Source: Nansenia antarctica (Eukaryota > Chordata > Actinopteri > Argentiniformes > Microstomatidae). From it: a DNA stretch of 64,000 nucleotides. Positions within the stretch are counted from its first letter, which is position 1, and the number at the start of each line of letters is the position of its first letter. The notes beneath the pieces are model-generated. The model worked only from the letters and a program-made list of their open reading frames with translations, was not told the DNA's origin and ran no database searches. Positions 1 through 11,733 of the stretch are shown here, piece by piece. The translations under genes were made by a program, and so were the position numbers. The DNA lies in NCBI GenBank assembly GCA_963989245.1, contig OZ022341.1, forward strand, positions 51,203,933-51,267,932, read 5' to 3'.

Positions 1-88
1 TCACCTCCCTTTCCTGTTTACACCTCACATTCGTTCCTCAGATTCATTCTCTCTCACTTCAACCCACCCTTTCTCCCTCTCCTCTCAC

Positions 89-487
89 CTTCAATTGTTT
101 CCAGCTGTCTGGGACATTCTCCAGGCTGTCTGGGACATTCTCCAGGCTGCCTCCTCTGTGTCCCAGCCTGCCCTGGCTGCGCAGCTCCTTGCCGGCTTTG
201 CATTCGTCTGAGCAGCCAACGTCTGGAGTCAGTCTGTCTGCAGCCCTCTGCCTCTTCTCCAGAGAGCTGTCTACAGCCTCTTTCCCCTTCCCTCTGGGCC
301 CCTCACCCACTCCATGTCCTCCAAGTCTGGGGTCCCTTGCCCTGCCTCCCTCCCCCAACGGAGGAGCTCCGGCCTTAGGCAGGCTGGCTCCATCACCAGC
401 CTCCGTAGGTCTGGCCTCCAGGGCTTTGTGAACGCTCTTGAAGAGGCTGTGGATGGTCAGCACGACCAGAGTGCACAGCACATACAT
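89..487 (-). CDS. kifc3: kifc3 first coding exon (probable)
   Basis: Seen: a 133-codon open segment starting at ATG 485-487 and ending at a strong 5' splice site (AAG|GTGAGA, GT at 87-88), phase 0. The protein opens with the hydrophobic stretch MYVLCTLVVLTIHSLFK, then a polar Gly/Glu/Lys-rich tail. Known: one mammalian KIFC3 isoform begins with a similar M-Y-x4-L...I-x2-LF segment, and KIFC3 is the co-oriented neighbour of CNGB1 in human. KIFC3 is a C-terminal-motor kinesin that moves toward microtubule minus ends, at adherens junctions and in vesicle transport. Inferred: this is its N-terminal exon; the coiled coil and motor exons lie left of the window. The frame stays open upstream to 547, so a start at an earlier codon is possible. 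An internal 21-bp duplication (104-145) repeats seven codons. Confidence 0.6.
104..145 (-). repeat. 21-bp tandem duplication in the kifc3 exon
   Basis: Two identical 21-bp units (104-124, 125-145) lie inside the coding exon and repeat a seven-residue SLENVPD-type block in frame. Confidence 0.85.
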
Positions 488-1479
488 GACAGAGACCCCC
501 TCGGAGACAAGCTGCTTGGATAGCTCCTCTGCTGTTAAGGCATACACAGATGTGAAGTTCCACAGGTTGTTATGAGGTCTTCAGTTCTAAAGGGATCCAT
601 CCTCGGTGAGGGACATCCAAGAGGTGCAGAAGGAGAGCGTGGTCATCAGAATCCCAGGTCTCCAGAGGTCCAGTGTCCTTGTACTAGGGACATCATGACA
701 CGAGAGTCAGAGCTGCCTCAAGAGTCGCCACAACAAGTCCTACTATTACTACTAATAATAATAGTCTCAAAATTAATGTTTTGGCAGTAATTCTCTGGTT
801 CTCGTTCTCTTCTCTCCTGAAAAGCCTCCAGCCAAGTTCAAAGACACGTTTTCTTCGAAAATTACCAAAAAACTAACAACGATGGTCACATTCAGAGCAA
901 TCCCCACTCTTCTTCCGAGGCATTAGCAGCTATAGCGGTATAGTAATCCTCACTCTCTCTCTCTCCCCATCGCTGAGTGGGTGTGTGTGTGACCTGAACA
1001 ATGCTCTAAAGCTCATCAACTATCCCTCTAATCCCCCGCCTGTTCTCTCCTCAGCCGACGCAGAGATCAGTCGACCATTAGGGAGATGCGCGTGTGTGAG
1101 TGCGTGTCCTCAGATCCACTCACACACACCTGATTTTATACAGCACCTCACCTCGGTCCCTAACCCCGCCCACTCAGTGACTCCACAGTAGTCTGATAAG
1201 GTTTTCTGGACCCGATCCTGTCGTCACGACGATAGCGGTTGCCAGGTAGACAAAGTCCAGGTAAACCATACCGGCAATCAGCGTCTCCGGGTAACTCCAG
1301 GCACACCCGACTGCCTCACACACACAACCTTCGACCAGTCTACACACACACACTTTCCTTGATATACAAAAAACAAGAGATGTAAACCCTGCACCCGGGT
1401 AGGGTCAAAAGCAGTTAATAACATCTTCACTCCTTACACAATTCCAAAATCCTTAAAATATAAACACTCTCTCCCTCAT

Positions 1480-1525
<46 letters not shown>

Positions 1526-2822
1526 AAAATGAAGGAGCGTCTCTGATGTTGGTTCCTTCCTCCTGTGTCCTGCTGATTCACTAGTGTTTACAGTCCTGGT
1601 TAACGTGTAGATATCCTGGTAAAATCATCATCAACTGAACCGAGGGGCTCCTCTTCCTCCAGGGGACAGCAAGGGGACCGTCCTATCAACACAGCCCACA
1701 ACAAGCTTCCCTCCTGGGTCACAAATGGGGGCGATATCCACCCCCAGAGTCTCCCTCACTCTCCATGTGTCTCTGTCTTTTGCGGTCCAACCACCACACT
1801 GTCAGGTGCAGTGCCGTCCTCTCCAGAGAGAGAAAGAGAGCGAGAGCATCCCTTCATCCACTCTCATTCACTATTCCTCTCCTTCCTTCCCTCCCTCGCT
1901 CTGTCCGCACTGTCCATCTGTTACTCAGGGATAAGCGAGGGTGAGGGACAGTGCTGGGCAGCGATGATGTAACACCTAACACCGTTTTGTTATATGGATT
2001 TATGAAAGAAGGCAAAAACAAAAATCACTTTCCAGCTGCTTCCATGTGGAGATCCATCGCTCAAACCGATCTCGGTCGCGAGACAGACGACCTCGTTACT
2101 CTGTGTTCTGTATGCCTGACTGTCTTCCTGACAGCCCACGGCATCGCCATGGAAACCCTGTGGCAAGGGCTGACCGTGACAATCTCAGCGGTTGAAGCGT
2201 GACCTGTGGTTCGCTCGGTGAAGTCACGAACGGTCACTTTGTACCCAGTGGTCCTGGTTACCATTTCCTGTCCTGAACCGTACTGTAAACATGGAGAGTT
2301 TCTCTGTTCTAAACGTGGTCCAACTGGGACAAAAGACAAGGCTTCCGCCTGAGCGCCCACTTTCATGGTCCCTAATGAAGGGGAGGGGACAGGGCGAGGC
2401 AAGTCCACACACACACACACACACACACACACTTTGGGGACCCAATAAAGGAGGTCGGCCAAAACAGGCTCACTATAGTGCTGGAACTGCCAACCCTAAC
2501 AGAAATTGATTAATTCTTAATCTCTGTTCAAGCATACGGTGGTTTAAAAAAACAGCTTTGTGTGTGAGTGAGTACTGTGTCAAGGTGTTCAAATGACTAG
2601 TATGAATAACGTTTTCTAATGACCCAGTGAGTGAACAACGTCGCCTGTGTACACGACTCAGTCTGAGTCTTTAGCCCCAAGAGGAAGGAACTAGCTCACA
2701 AGCCACCCAATGAGGACGGTCCTCCAGTACCACAAAAGCTGGGAATCAACCTGCCAAGTGGCAACACCAAATAACAGAATCTTATTGCAACAAACAGAGC
2801 AACTAAAGCCTGGCCTGTTGAG

Positions 2823-2869
2823 AGCGTGCACGCGCGCACGCGCGCGCGCACGCACGCACGCACGCGCGC

Positions 2870-2938
<69 letters not shown>
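2823..2938. repeat. (CG/CA)n alternating purine-pyrimidine tract
   Basis: About 115 bp of uninterrupted alternation that grades from GC-rich (GCGCACGC) to pure CA. This is a classic Z-DNA-prone composition. No gene is supported here. Confidence 0.9.
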
Positions 2939-2941
<3 letters not shown>

Positions 2942-3327
2942 TGAATAGCAGTGTCTATAGGTTGTTGAATAAGAATCGAAGTTTTAGGATAGGGCAAGGG
3001 TCGGGATCAGATATGGTCTATATTGCTTTGCCAGAGTGTTGTATTCTCCTCCATTACTGTGACAATAACAAACTTCGACAATGACAATGATATTCTAACC
3101 CAACTCCCATTAAAACTATGTGGCTTTTTTTATCTCACCGGGTGAGAGTGGGACACAGTGGCTATACATGTCTATGAAGTAAACAAACCTTTCTCTCTGG
3201 CCCAGAATAGCCTGCTGTGCATGTGTCTCAGGTGTATGGGCTGGTTACTGAGACCACTGGTTTAAGCAGCTTACAGGAGATGAAAGTGCTACACTTCACT
3301 ATAAAGGCTTTAAATGTGTCACCTCTT

Positions 3328-3450
3328 AAGCCCAATTTATACTTCTGCGTCGCATTTACGCGCAGCTACGCAAGGGATCTCCCAGTTTATAGTTCTGCGT
3401 TGGTCGGTCTGCGTCGTGTAGGTCGGTGTACTCAGAGCGGCATAATAGAT
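3328..3450. repeat. Fragment of a Harbinger-like fish repeat
   Basis: Starts TTAAGCCCAATTTATACTTC, then CG-rich 'TCTGCGT' motifs. The opposite inverted terminus is not seen, so this is a one-sided fragment. The family call rests on the look of the terminus only. Confidence 0.3.
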
Positions 3451-3646
3451 TTTTTTCTCACACACACACACACACACACACCAGGGGGCTCCAGTGACAG
3501 GAAGAAGAGGAGACGTGAGAGAAGGAGGGAAACTGAGACGGAGTCAATTGTGCAGGTGAGCGAGCGAATGAGAGAGAGTGTGTAGAAGTAGAACGCTAAG
3601 GAACGGAGCAGGCAGAGGGAGGGAGAAAGAGAGAGATGGACAAGAA

Positions 3647-3668
3647 GGGGGGGGGGGGGGGGGGGGGG
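3647..3668. repeat. poly-G run of 22
   Basis: Homopolymer of 22 G; its length is likely unreliable in an assembly. Confidence 0.9.
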
Positions 3669-4467
3669 AGTGACAGAGATACACAATTAGACTATGTGCG
3701 TTTAAAAGTTGTTCTTTTAGGTAGAGGCATGTCAGCAGAAAGACACCCAGAACTCCCAATCCCTCAAGCCCTTCCCCCTAGCCCACAATCCACTGCACAT
3801 GCCTTTTTCATCTCACTCATCTGGGTTATTTCAGGGCAAAATTACAGAGAGGGACATGGCGGGGCAGAGGACGGAGACAGACAGGCACACAACTTAATGA
3901 CAGGTTGAAGCGACAACCGCACTGTCACCAAGAAGGCTAACCCTGCCACAGTGTAGGCCAACACAGCACTGACATCACTAGGTCCAGTCTGTGAGGCGGA
4001 GAGAGGGAGGGAGGGAGGGAGAGAGAGAGAGAGAGAGAGGCCCAATCCCGATTCTCTTTTCTACCACTTCGGCTCGTTTTGGAGTCACTCGCTTTGGAGC
4101 CAAGGCCTCCGAACAGAGCCACAAGCCGTAGTGGTTCCCCTAAGACGGGGGTCGGCAACCTGCGGCTCTAGAGCCGCATGCGGCTCTTTAGCGCCGCCCT
4201 AGTGGCTCCCTGGAGCTTTTCCAAAAATTTATGTTTTTTTTTTTTTTTTTTTTTTAGATGGTTTCTGTAGGAGGACAAACATGACGCAAACATTCTTAAC
4301 GTTTTCCAATGCTGTAAAAATGTGCAGAATAAATATTACATTTCAACATTTCTGTCAACGAAGATTTGCGTCATAGCTGTGGTGCTATTGTTATTGTGTA
4401 CAGGCCACCGTAGTCAGGTGCCAGGCAGGTGGCTGTTGCGAACGAACCGGCGGGTGTGTGATGGGCC

Positions 4468-6405
4468 ATGGATCCTAAAGGGAAAAAGAGAAAGATTGCT
4501 GAGGAGAACAGAGGATTCAACAGTTCTTGGACCGAATCATTTGCTTTCATTGCCAATGCGGAAGGATTGCCTGCATGTTTGCTCTGTAATGAGAAGTTCT
4601 CAAATAACAAAAAAAGTAATTTGGAAAGACATTTCCAGGGAAGGCATATGCTACATTTGCAGCCGAGTACCCAGTTGGGAGTCAAAGAAAAAGTGCGATT
4701 GCATTACTTGTGGAGAAATTAGAAGAGCGCAAAGATCGATTTAAGAAGTGGATTGCATCTCCGAACTCCACTACTGCTGCTAGTTTTGTTGCAACCCGGG
4801 AGATAATAAAGCGTGGAAAACCGTTCACAGATGGTGACTACATGAAGGATTCATTCATTAAAATAGCAGAGCACCTATTTTCAGACTTCAAAAACAAAAC
4901 CGAGATAATACAGACAATTAAAGACATGCCTCTCTCCGCAAAGACAGTGAAGGAAAGGGCCATTCAAATGGCAGGCAACATCACCAATCAGCAAATCAAG
5001 GACATTAATTCAGCTCCAGCATACTCAATTGCCTGTGATGAGTCGTGTGATGTGATCGATATTGAACAGACAGCGCTGTTATGCAGGTATGTGAACTCTG
5101 ATGGGCCGCAAGAAGAAATTATCGAATTAATACCACTGAAAGGCCAAACACGGGGGGAGGACATATGTGAGGCTGTGCTGAAGTGTTTAAATGACAATGG
5201 AATAAACACCAACCACCTGATTTCAGTGTCTACAGATGGGGCGCCCAGTATGAGAGGATCACAAAAGGGGTTTGTGACTTTACTACAGAAAGCGTTGGGT
5301 CGAAATCTGCTTGCATTTCACTGCATCTTGCACCAAGAAGCACTGTGCACAAACATTCCCGCCGGAGTGTATGGAGGTGATGAAACTTGTCATCGAGATG
5401 GTGAACAAGATAATTGCAAAAGCATTAAACCACCGTCAGTTCCGTGCATTGCTAGATGAAGTTGACAGCGAATATTCCGATCTCCTGCTACACAACAAAG
5501 TCCGATGGCTGTCCAGGGGTGAGGTTTTGCGTCGCTTTGTTGCTTGTTTAGAACACGTGAAAACATTCCTGAAAAGCAAAGACCTGAACTACCCGCAACT
5601 GGAAGATACCGAGTGGCTGGAAAAATTGCACTTTATGGTGGATATGACAAGTCACCCAAACATGCTGAATAAAAGTCTCCAGGGGCGGGGAAACACTGCA
5701 CTGCAAATGATGGAAGCTGTTTTGTCATTCGAGCGCAAACTGACTGTATTCGCCAGAGATGTACAGCGAGGCACGCTCTCTCACTTCCCCTCCCTGAGAG
5801 AGTTCAAAGAAGCCCACCACGATCACACACTCAACGGTGATTATTTACAAGGTGCGATCGTTGATATGCAAACTGCATTTGGGAGCAGATTTAGCGAGTT
5901 CCGAAAGGAAAAAATGTCACTATCTTTCCCTGTCACACCCCTGGAGATTGACCCGTCCTTATTGAACACATTCCCAGGAGTAAATCAAGCTGACCTTGAA
6001 ATGGAAATGGCCGATATAGCTGACAAAGATTTATGGGTGTCCAAGTTCAAAAGTCTGACAGCCGAGCTTGAAGACGTCACTCGCCAGAAAGCCCAGCTTG
6101 CCCAAAGCCACAAATGGAGCGAAATTGAAAGCCTCCCAACACCCGAGAAACTTGTGTTTGAAACATGGAATGCTCTTCCTGACAGTTATGGGAACATGAA
6201 GACATATGCATTTGGAGTATTATCCATATTTGGATCAACATACCTGTGCGAGCAGATATTCTCAAACATGAACTACATCAAATCCAAATACCGCACCCGC
6301 CTCACAGATGAGAGCTTGCAGTCCTGCGTGAAGATTAAAGTTACATCTTACATGCCCGATGTTGAGAAGCTGTCCAGTGAGGTCCGAAAACAGAAGTCAC
6401 ATTAA
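4468..6405 (+). pseudogene. hAT transposase with BED zinc finger, two frameshifts
   Basis: ATG at 4468 opens a BED-type zinc finger (CLLCNEKFSNNKKSNLERH). A frameshift near 4645 moves the body to the frame of 4710-5459, and a second near 5350 moves it to the frame ending at 6405. The C-terminal segment keeps the hAT dimerisation region (FGSTYLCEQIFSNMNYIKS). The family resembles the ZBED/GTF2IRD2-like 'general transcription factor II-I repeat' proteins often annotated in fish. With two frameshifts it should not make active transposase. Terminal repeats and target duplication show it is a mobile element, not a domesticated host gene. Confidence 0.85.
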
Positions 6406-7217
6406 ACGGGTAAGAACACACTCCTGTCATAGGCACATATTTAGTAACAAAGTGGCTGTTTTTATAAAGTGATTTCAGATTTTTGTCAGTATATATTTGG
6501 AATGACACATAGGGATATTATTGTGTTTTGTTGCTCAGGTCCGAGGATTGTGCGTGTCAAAAGAGAAGAGGATGCTGCTGTGTTTTACCCTTCACTAGCA
6601 GTTCTGTACAGTTCACTTCACTTCAGTTCTAGCACTGACTTACTTGGCATTGGCAGAAAACTAAAGAGAAGAGGATAATGCACAGAAATCGAACTTAAAC
6701 TGTATTATTTAAATGTAAAATACTTTACCTTTTCAAAAGGCTGCTGTTTTATTGTTTATAATTGCAGGCTGCGTTTTAACTGCAGGCTGCGTTTTATTGC
6801 ACTGTTTGCCCAGATAAGGGGGAAAAGAGAAGAGGATTGTATTGTATTCGACTTATATGTTGTATTCGTATTGTATTATTGAGGGTTGAAGAGGACTGCA
6901 TTATTCCATGGGGAGGTCTGAAATTAAAGGAGGCCTATTATGCACGTTCCATTTTGTTGTTGTTTTTTCGAATCCTCAAAATAAAAATGTGATTTCTTTA
7001 TTGTAATTCTATAATTTCATCAATGCAACGAAACATAATACATTAATATTGTAATGGAAGTTAAACTTAAAGCACCGTCGTACAGCAGAGTAGTCACGTG
7101 GTGCGTCATTCTCTCCAGGGTGCGCTGCAGCGAAAATAAACATTTAATCATGAATGCTCATTATGTATTTGTCGCCTACCTAGTAAAAATTTTTGATAGT
7201 AGGCTAATATAGCTAAT

Positions 7218-7727
7218 ATGAGGACAGTCATCATGGTGGAGCTGACCGTTCCATGGGAAGAGGGGATGGAGGCTGCCTTCGAGAGAAAGAAGGAAAAGTA
7301 CACAGACTTGGCAGCTGCGTGCTCGCAAGCAGGGTGGAGGGCAGTCACCTATCCTGTGGAAGTTGGGTGCAGAGGCTATACAGGAACATCTACACAGCGG
7401 CTCCTGAGGTCGCTGGGGATCACAGGATCCAAGCTGAGAAAGGCGCTCAAAGACCTGGCGGAGGAGGCTGAACAAGGGAGCTTCTGGCTCTGGCTCAGAA
7501 GAAAGGACAAGGCGTGGGGGAAAGGAGGATCCTAGGGCTGGCTGCAGGGAGTGGCAGGGAGACGTCCCTGTCACTGCTCCACCACCTTGAGATGTTCCGG
7601 GATTAAAGGAGCGAAACATCAGTGAAGGGTGGCTCCCGGCTGACGACCCTGCAGTCAGCCCACTGGCACCGTCGGAGGTGCGACAGGCAGCAATGCCCAG
7701 CAGGTATACCCACCTGTGCTTTCATCT
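7218..7727 (+). mobile_element. 5'-truncated copy of the RLE non-LTR element
   Basis: 510 bp matching 11030-11539, with a single difference that I could see (C versus A near 7470/11284). It holds only the last part of the endonuclease region and the 3'UTR, and lies head-to-tail directly against the full-length copy. Confidence 0.9.
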
Positions 7728-10700
7728 ATTTAATCTGGCTTGCCAGTGACTACTGAGAAAAGAGCAGTTGGCATCCAGGAAAGACTGGTGGGCTGCCAGG
7801 GAAGTCTGGCTGGCGGCAGGAAAGACTGCACCGGGGGTGGCGGGGCTAGTTACCCTTTAAACACGTCCTTGTAGCCTTGCTACAGGGACTCCCCAAACTA
7901 ACTACAAGCAAAATAAGGAAAAAACAACCCGGCGGTCCACCGAGAGGCGGGATGGAAGATGGACCAATCAGGACAGATAACACGGTAACGACTGGAACGG
8001 CAACGACTAACGATCAAAGGATCCTGAGAGAATGCAGCTGTGGGTGGTCCAAAGTAACAACCTACTTGGGCCTGCGGATCCACCAGGGGAGGACAAAATG
8101 CGGCGGCAGCTATCAGATGCAAACTTGCACTGCGCCAGCAGGTCAGACAAGGAGGAATCAGAGCCAGGTTGAGCACCACAGTGCTACTGATCCCACCATT
8201 GCATCCGGTGAGAGAGAGCAAGAACAGCCTCCCCAGCAGGATTTGCAACCACATCTGCACGACCCACAACAGGAGCATCAGAGCAGAACGCCAGGTAGAG
8301 AATCCACCAAGGAAACCCCAGAGAAGCCAGACCGGAAACCCAAGATCAAGTGGCCAAAGGCCAGCGACAAGGATTCATGGAGAAGCTTCGACGAAAGCTT
8401 ACATACCACCCTCCAGAACAGTCTAAGAGGCAGCACAACGTCCAAGCTGAACATCTTCGGCCATATCATCTATGAGGAAGGCAAGGGAAGATTTGGAGAG
8501 ATGCCTCAGAGGAGGACCGTTCCTAGGCAGAGCGGGAGACGGGAGAGAGAAATCCTCCAGCTGGTAAAGGAGCGGCGACGTTTGCGGAAGGCATGGAGGA
8601 GAGCTGAGGAAGAGGAGAAGGAGGGCTTGCAGAACCTCTGGAGTCAGATCAGAACCAGACTCACCCACCTGAGGCGAGCTGAAAGGATCAGGAAACGTAG
8701 AAGCAACAAGGAAAAGGCAAGGACGAACTTCTTCCGGGACCCGTTCAAGTACGCCCGGGGTTTGCTTGAGGAGACGAAATCGGGGAAGCTGCAGACCACC
8801 GAGCAGGAGCTGGAGGAACACATCAAGGACCAGCTCAGTGACAGCCAAAAGGACAGTCCCCTTGGTTCCCCAGGGCACGTACCGCTCCCACCCGAGCCCT
8901 CTTCTCAGTTTGACACCACTCCCCCCAGATGGTCTGAAGTTAAGCAGGCGGTGGAGCATGCGAGAGCTGCATCTGCACCCGGACCAAATGGCGTCTCCTA
9001 TAGGGTATACAAGAACTGCCCAATGACCCTGAAGCTTTTGTGGAGACTAATGGGCATTGCCTGGAAAACAGAATCCATCCCTTCAGCATGGAGCAGAGCA
9101 GTCACTACCTTCATCCCGAAAGAGAAAGACTCCCATAACATCAGCCAATTCAGAGGCATAGCCTTATTGAATGTGGAGGGGAAGATCTTCTTCTCAGTGA
9201 TGGCAAAGCGCATGACCAGCTACCTCCTGGCAAACAATTACATCGACACCAGCTGTCAGAAGGCAGGCGTCCCAGGATTTCCTGGCTGCGTGGAGCACTC
9301 GGCTATGATCTGGGAACAGATCCAGACAGCGAAGCGGAGCAAATCAGACCTGCACGTCGTTTGGCTGGACCTTGCAAATGCATATGGGTCTGTTCCCCAC
9401 CAGCTCATCCATTTTGCCCTCAAATTCTTCCACATACCACCGTGCATCCAGAGCCTACTAGCAACCTACTTTAACAACTTCCATGTATGCTACACAACCC
9501 AGGAGTTCTCAACGTGTTGGCACCGGCTGGAGAAAGGGATAGCGATGGGTTGTTCGATCTCCCCCATCCTTTTCACAGCAGCGTTTGAGATCATCCTAAT
9601 CGGCGGAAGACAGATGGTCCGAGGAATCAGATCCCAGTCAGGTCTGCGACTCCCAGCCCTACGGAGCTATATGGATGATGTCACCACACTCCTTCAGACA
9701 GCAGCGTGCACAGCGAGACTTCTGAAGAGGTTTGAGGAGCTCCTAACATGGGCCCGGATGAGGATAAAACCAACTAAGTCCCGCAGTCTCTCAATCAGGA
9801 AAGGAGTCCGGAATGACAACATCTCTTTCTCAGTGGATGGCGAGAAGATCCCGCTGCTAGTGGACCATCCTGTGCGAAGCCTCGGAAGGCTTTACACGGC
9901 TGACCTTTCTGACAAGCACATGGCTTCTTCTGTCACTTCCCAGCTCTTGGACGGCCTGAAGAAGATCGACCAAAGCCTCCTGCCAGGGAAATTCAAGGTG
10001 TGGTGTTACCAGTTCACCTTATACCAACGTCTCATGTGGCCCCTGAAGTTGTGTGACATCACTTTAACAACAGTGCTGAAGTTGGACGCAAAAGCCAACA
10101 ACTACATCCGCAAGTGGCTGGGCCTTCCCCGCTGCCTCACTAATACAGCGCTGTTTGGAAGAACCACACTGAAGCTCCCACTGAAATCCATCAGCCTGGG
10201 CTATAAACAGGAGAAAGTGAGACTCGTGTTCGAGCTGAGAGACTCACCCGACCCGTTTGTCCAACACAGCAAGGCCCAGGTTCGCACAGGACGCAAGTGG
10301 GATGCCACGCAGGCAGTTGACCAGGCCATCAATCGCTTGAAACACCAGGAGATCGTCGGGGTGCTGCAGCCAGGCAGGACTGGTTTTGGATGGGGATCAG
10401 CCCCCAAGATGTGGTCCAAGGCAACGAGGAAGGAAAGGAAAGATCTAGTGATCTCTGAAGTCGTAAAGATCGAAGAGGAGTGCTACAAAATCAGAGCCGT
10501 GGGCCAACAACAGCAAGGAAGGTGGACAACGTGGGAGGCTGTGATCAACAGAGCCATCACATGGAAGGATATGTGGAGGCTGCCCCAAGCAAGGCTGAGC
10601 TTCTCGATCAGGGCCACCTACGACACCCTTCCCAGTTCCCGGAACCTGCACCTCTGGTACGGCACAGAGGAGACCTGCCAACTCTGCAACGCCAACAACC

Positions 10701-11539
10701 CAAACTTGCGACACATCCTCTCTGGATGCAAGGCGGGACTGACGCAGGGTCGGTACAGATGGCGGCACGACCGGGTGCTGCGCAAACTAGCAGAAATTCT
10801 GGAAGCACGCAGACTGGAATCAAACAAGAGCAGCCCAGTCACATCACAGCAGCGGATCCAGTTTGTCCGGCAAGGGGGAGAAAGTCAGGGCAGCAGCACG
10901 AAGCAGTGGTCCCTCCTGTCTCCTGGAGGAGAGTGGAACATGAGAGCTGACCTCGATCGACAGCTGAAGTTCCCACACGAGATAACATCAACCTCCCTTC
11001 GGCCAGATGTCGTACTCTGGTCTACCCCGATGAGGACAGTCATCATGGTGGAGCTGACCGTTCCATGGGAAGAGGGGATGGAGGCTGCCTTCGAGAGAAA
11101 GAAGGAAAAGTACACAGACTTGGCAGCTGCGTGCTCGCAAGCAGGGTGGAGGGCAGTCACCTATCCTGTGGAAGTTGGGTGCAGAGGCTATACAGGAACA
11201 TCTACACAGCGGCTCCTGAGGTCGCTGGGGATCACAGGATCCAAGCTGAGAAAGGCGCTCAAAGACCTGGCGGAGGAGGCTGAAAAAGGGAGCTTCTGGC
11301 TCTGGCTCAGAAGAAAGGACAAGGCGTGGGGGAAAGGAGGATCCTAGGGCTGGCTGCAGGGAGTGGCAGGGAGACGTCCCTGTCACTGCTCCACCACCTT
11401 GAGATGTTCCGGGATTAAAGGAGCGAAACATCAGTGAAGGGTGGCTCCCGGCTGACGACCCTGCAGTCAGCCCACTGGCACCGTCGGAGGTGCGACAGGC
11501 AGCAATGCCCAGCAGGTATACCCACCTGTGCTTTCATCT
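7728..11539 (+). mobile_element. Full-length-looking RLE-type non-LTR retrotransposon
   Basis: About 3.8 kb: a short 5'UTR, one intact ORF, and a 3'UTR ending TGCTTTCATCT, the same end as the truncated copy before it. It sits inside the hAT element; an AT-rich TATATATATATAG follows at the right junction. No clear target duplication is readable. The intact ORF and near-identity of the two copies point to recent insertion. Confidence 0.85.
7952..11347 (+). CDS. Non-LTR retrotransposon polyprotein: zinc finger, reverse transcriptase, CCHC, restriction-like endonuclease
   Basis: Intact ORF of 1131 codons from the first in-frame ATG (7952). N-terminal zinc finger C28-x-C30-x13-H44-x5-C50. The central reverse transcriptase shows motif A VVWLDLANAYGSVPH, motif B GIAMGCSISP and the catalytic YMDD. 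It is followed by a CCHC knuckle (CQLC...H...C) and a C-terminal restriction-like endonuclease with RPDVV...VELTVPWEE...K. One ORF with a C-terminal RLE places it in the R2/R4/NeSL/Hero grade of site-preferring non-LTR elements, which nick target DNA and prime cDNA synthesis there. The exact clade is not determined. Confidence 0.88.
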   Translation: MEDGPIRTDNTVTTGTATTNDQRILRECSCGWSKVTTYLGLRIHQGRTKCGGSYQMQTCTAPAGQTRRNQSQVEHHSATDPTIASGEREQEQPPQQDLQPHLHDPQQEHQSRTPGRESTKETPEKPDRKPKIKWPKASDKDSWRSFDESLHTTLQNSLRGSTTSKLNIFGHIIYEEGKGRFGEMPQRRTVPRQSGRREREILQLVKERRRLRKAWRRAEEEEKEGLQNLWSQIRTRLTHLRRAERIRKRRSNKEKARTNFFRDPFKYARGLLEETKSGKLQTTEQELEEHIKDQLSDSQKDSPLGSPGHVPLPPEPSSQFDTTPPRWSEVKQAVEHARAASAPGPNGVSYRVYKNCPMTLKLLWRLMGIAWKTESIPSAWSRAVTTFIPKEKDSHNISQFRGIALLNVEGKIFFSVMAKRMTSYLLANNYIDTSCQKAGVPGFPGCVEHSAMIWEQIQTAKRSKSDLHVVWLDLANAYGSVPHQLIHFALKFFHIPPCIQSLLATYFNNFHVCYTTQEFSTCWHRLEKGIAMGCSISPILFTAAFEIILIGGRQMVRGIRSQSGLRLPALRSYMDDVTTLLQTAACTARLLKRFEELLTWARMRIKPTKSRSLSIRKGVRNDNISFSVDGEKIPLLVDHPVRSLGRLYTADLSDKHMASSVTSQLLDGLKKIDQSLLPGKFKVWCYQFTLYQRLMWPLKLCDITLTTVLKLDAKANNYIRKWLGLPRCLTNTALFGRTTLKLPLKSISLGYKQEKVRLVFELRDSPDPFVQHSKAQVRTGRKWDATQAVDQAINRLKHQEIVGVLQPGRTGFGWGSAPKMWSKATRKERKDLVISEVVKIEEECYKIRAVGQQQQGRWTTWEAVINRAITWKDMWRLPQARLSFSIRATYDTLPSSRNLHLWYGTEETCQLCNANNPNLRHILSGCKAGLTQGRYRWRHDRVLRKLAEILEARRLESNKSSPVTSQQRIQFVRQGGESQGSSTKQWSLLSPGGEWNMRADLDRQLKFPHEITSTSLRPDVVLWSTPMRTVIMVELTVPWEEGMEAAFERKKEKYTDLAAACSQAGWRAVTYPVEVGCRGYTGTSTQRLLRSLGITGSKLRKALKDLAEEAEKGSFWLWLRRKDKAWGKGGS

Positions 11540-11733
11540 TCATATATATATAGACACTTACAGCATGTGTTGCCTTCATTATAAGGCTTATATAAGGCTT
11601 TAATTTTTTTGCGGCTCCAGACAGATTCGTTTTTTGTTTTTTGGGTCCAATATGGCTCTTTCAACATTTTGGGTTGCCGACCCCTGCCCTAAGAAATGGG
11701 ACAACCCTTCACGACTGCCTACGTCATCCGTAG

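Larger units (their letters stand above)
551..4040. other. kifc3 intron or 5' flank; no gene seen
   Basis: No coding exon recognised. The stretch holds (CA)n at 1487-1521 and 2405-2432, a CG/CA alternating tract (2823-2938), a poly-G run (3647-3668) and one end of a Harbinger-like repeat near 3328-3450. Confidence 0.5.
4146..11686 (+). mobile_element. hAT transposon with 8-bp target duplication, interrupted by a retrotransposon
   Basis: Perfect 8-bp direct repeats ccctaaga flank the element (4138-4145 and 11687-11694). The termini are a 15-bp inverted repeat (CGGGGGTCGGCAACC left; CAGGGGTCGGCAACC as reverse complement of the right) with one mismatch. An 8-bp duplication and a CAGGGGT-like terminus are hallmarks of hAT. 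It carries a broken transposase (4468-6405) and was later invaded by an RLE non-LTR element (7218-11539). Confidence 0.92.

Noticed and set aside
2691..3084. Open frames of alternating Thr-His or Cys-Val through (CA)n tracts
   Set aside because: Simple-repeat translation; no start context, splice sites or family resemblance. The same applies to the tracts at 21.7, 34.1, 39.7, 47.9 and 55.8 kb.
4468..6405. Host BED-finger gene
   Set aside because: Terminal inverted repeats, 8-bp target duplication and two frameshifts show a dead hAT transposase.
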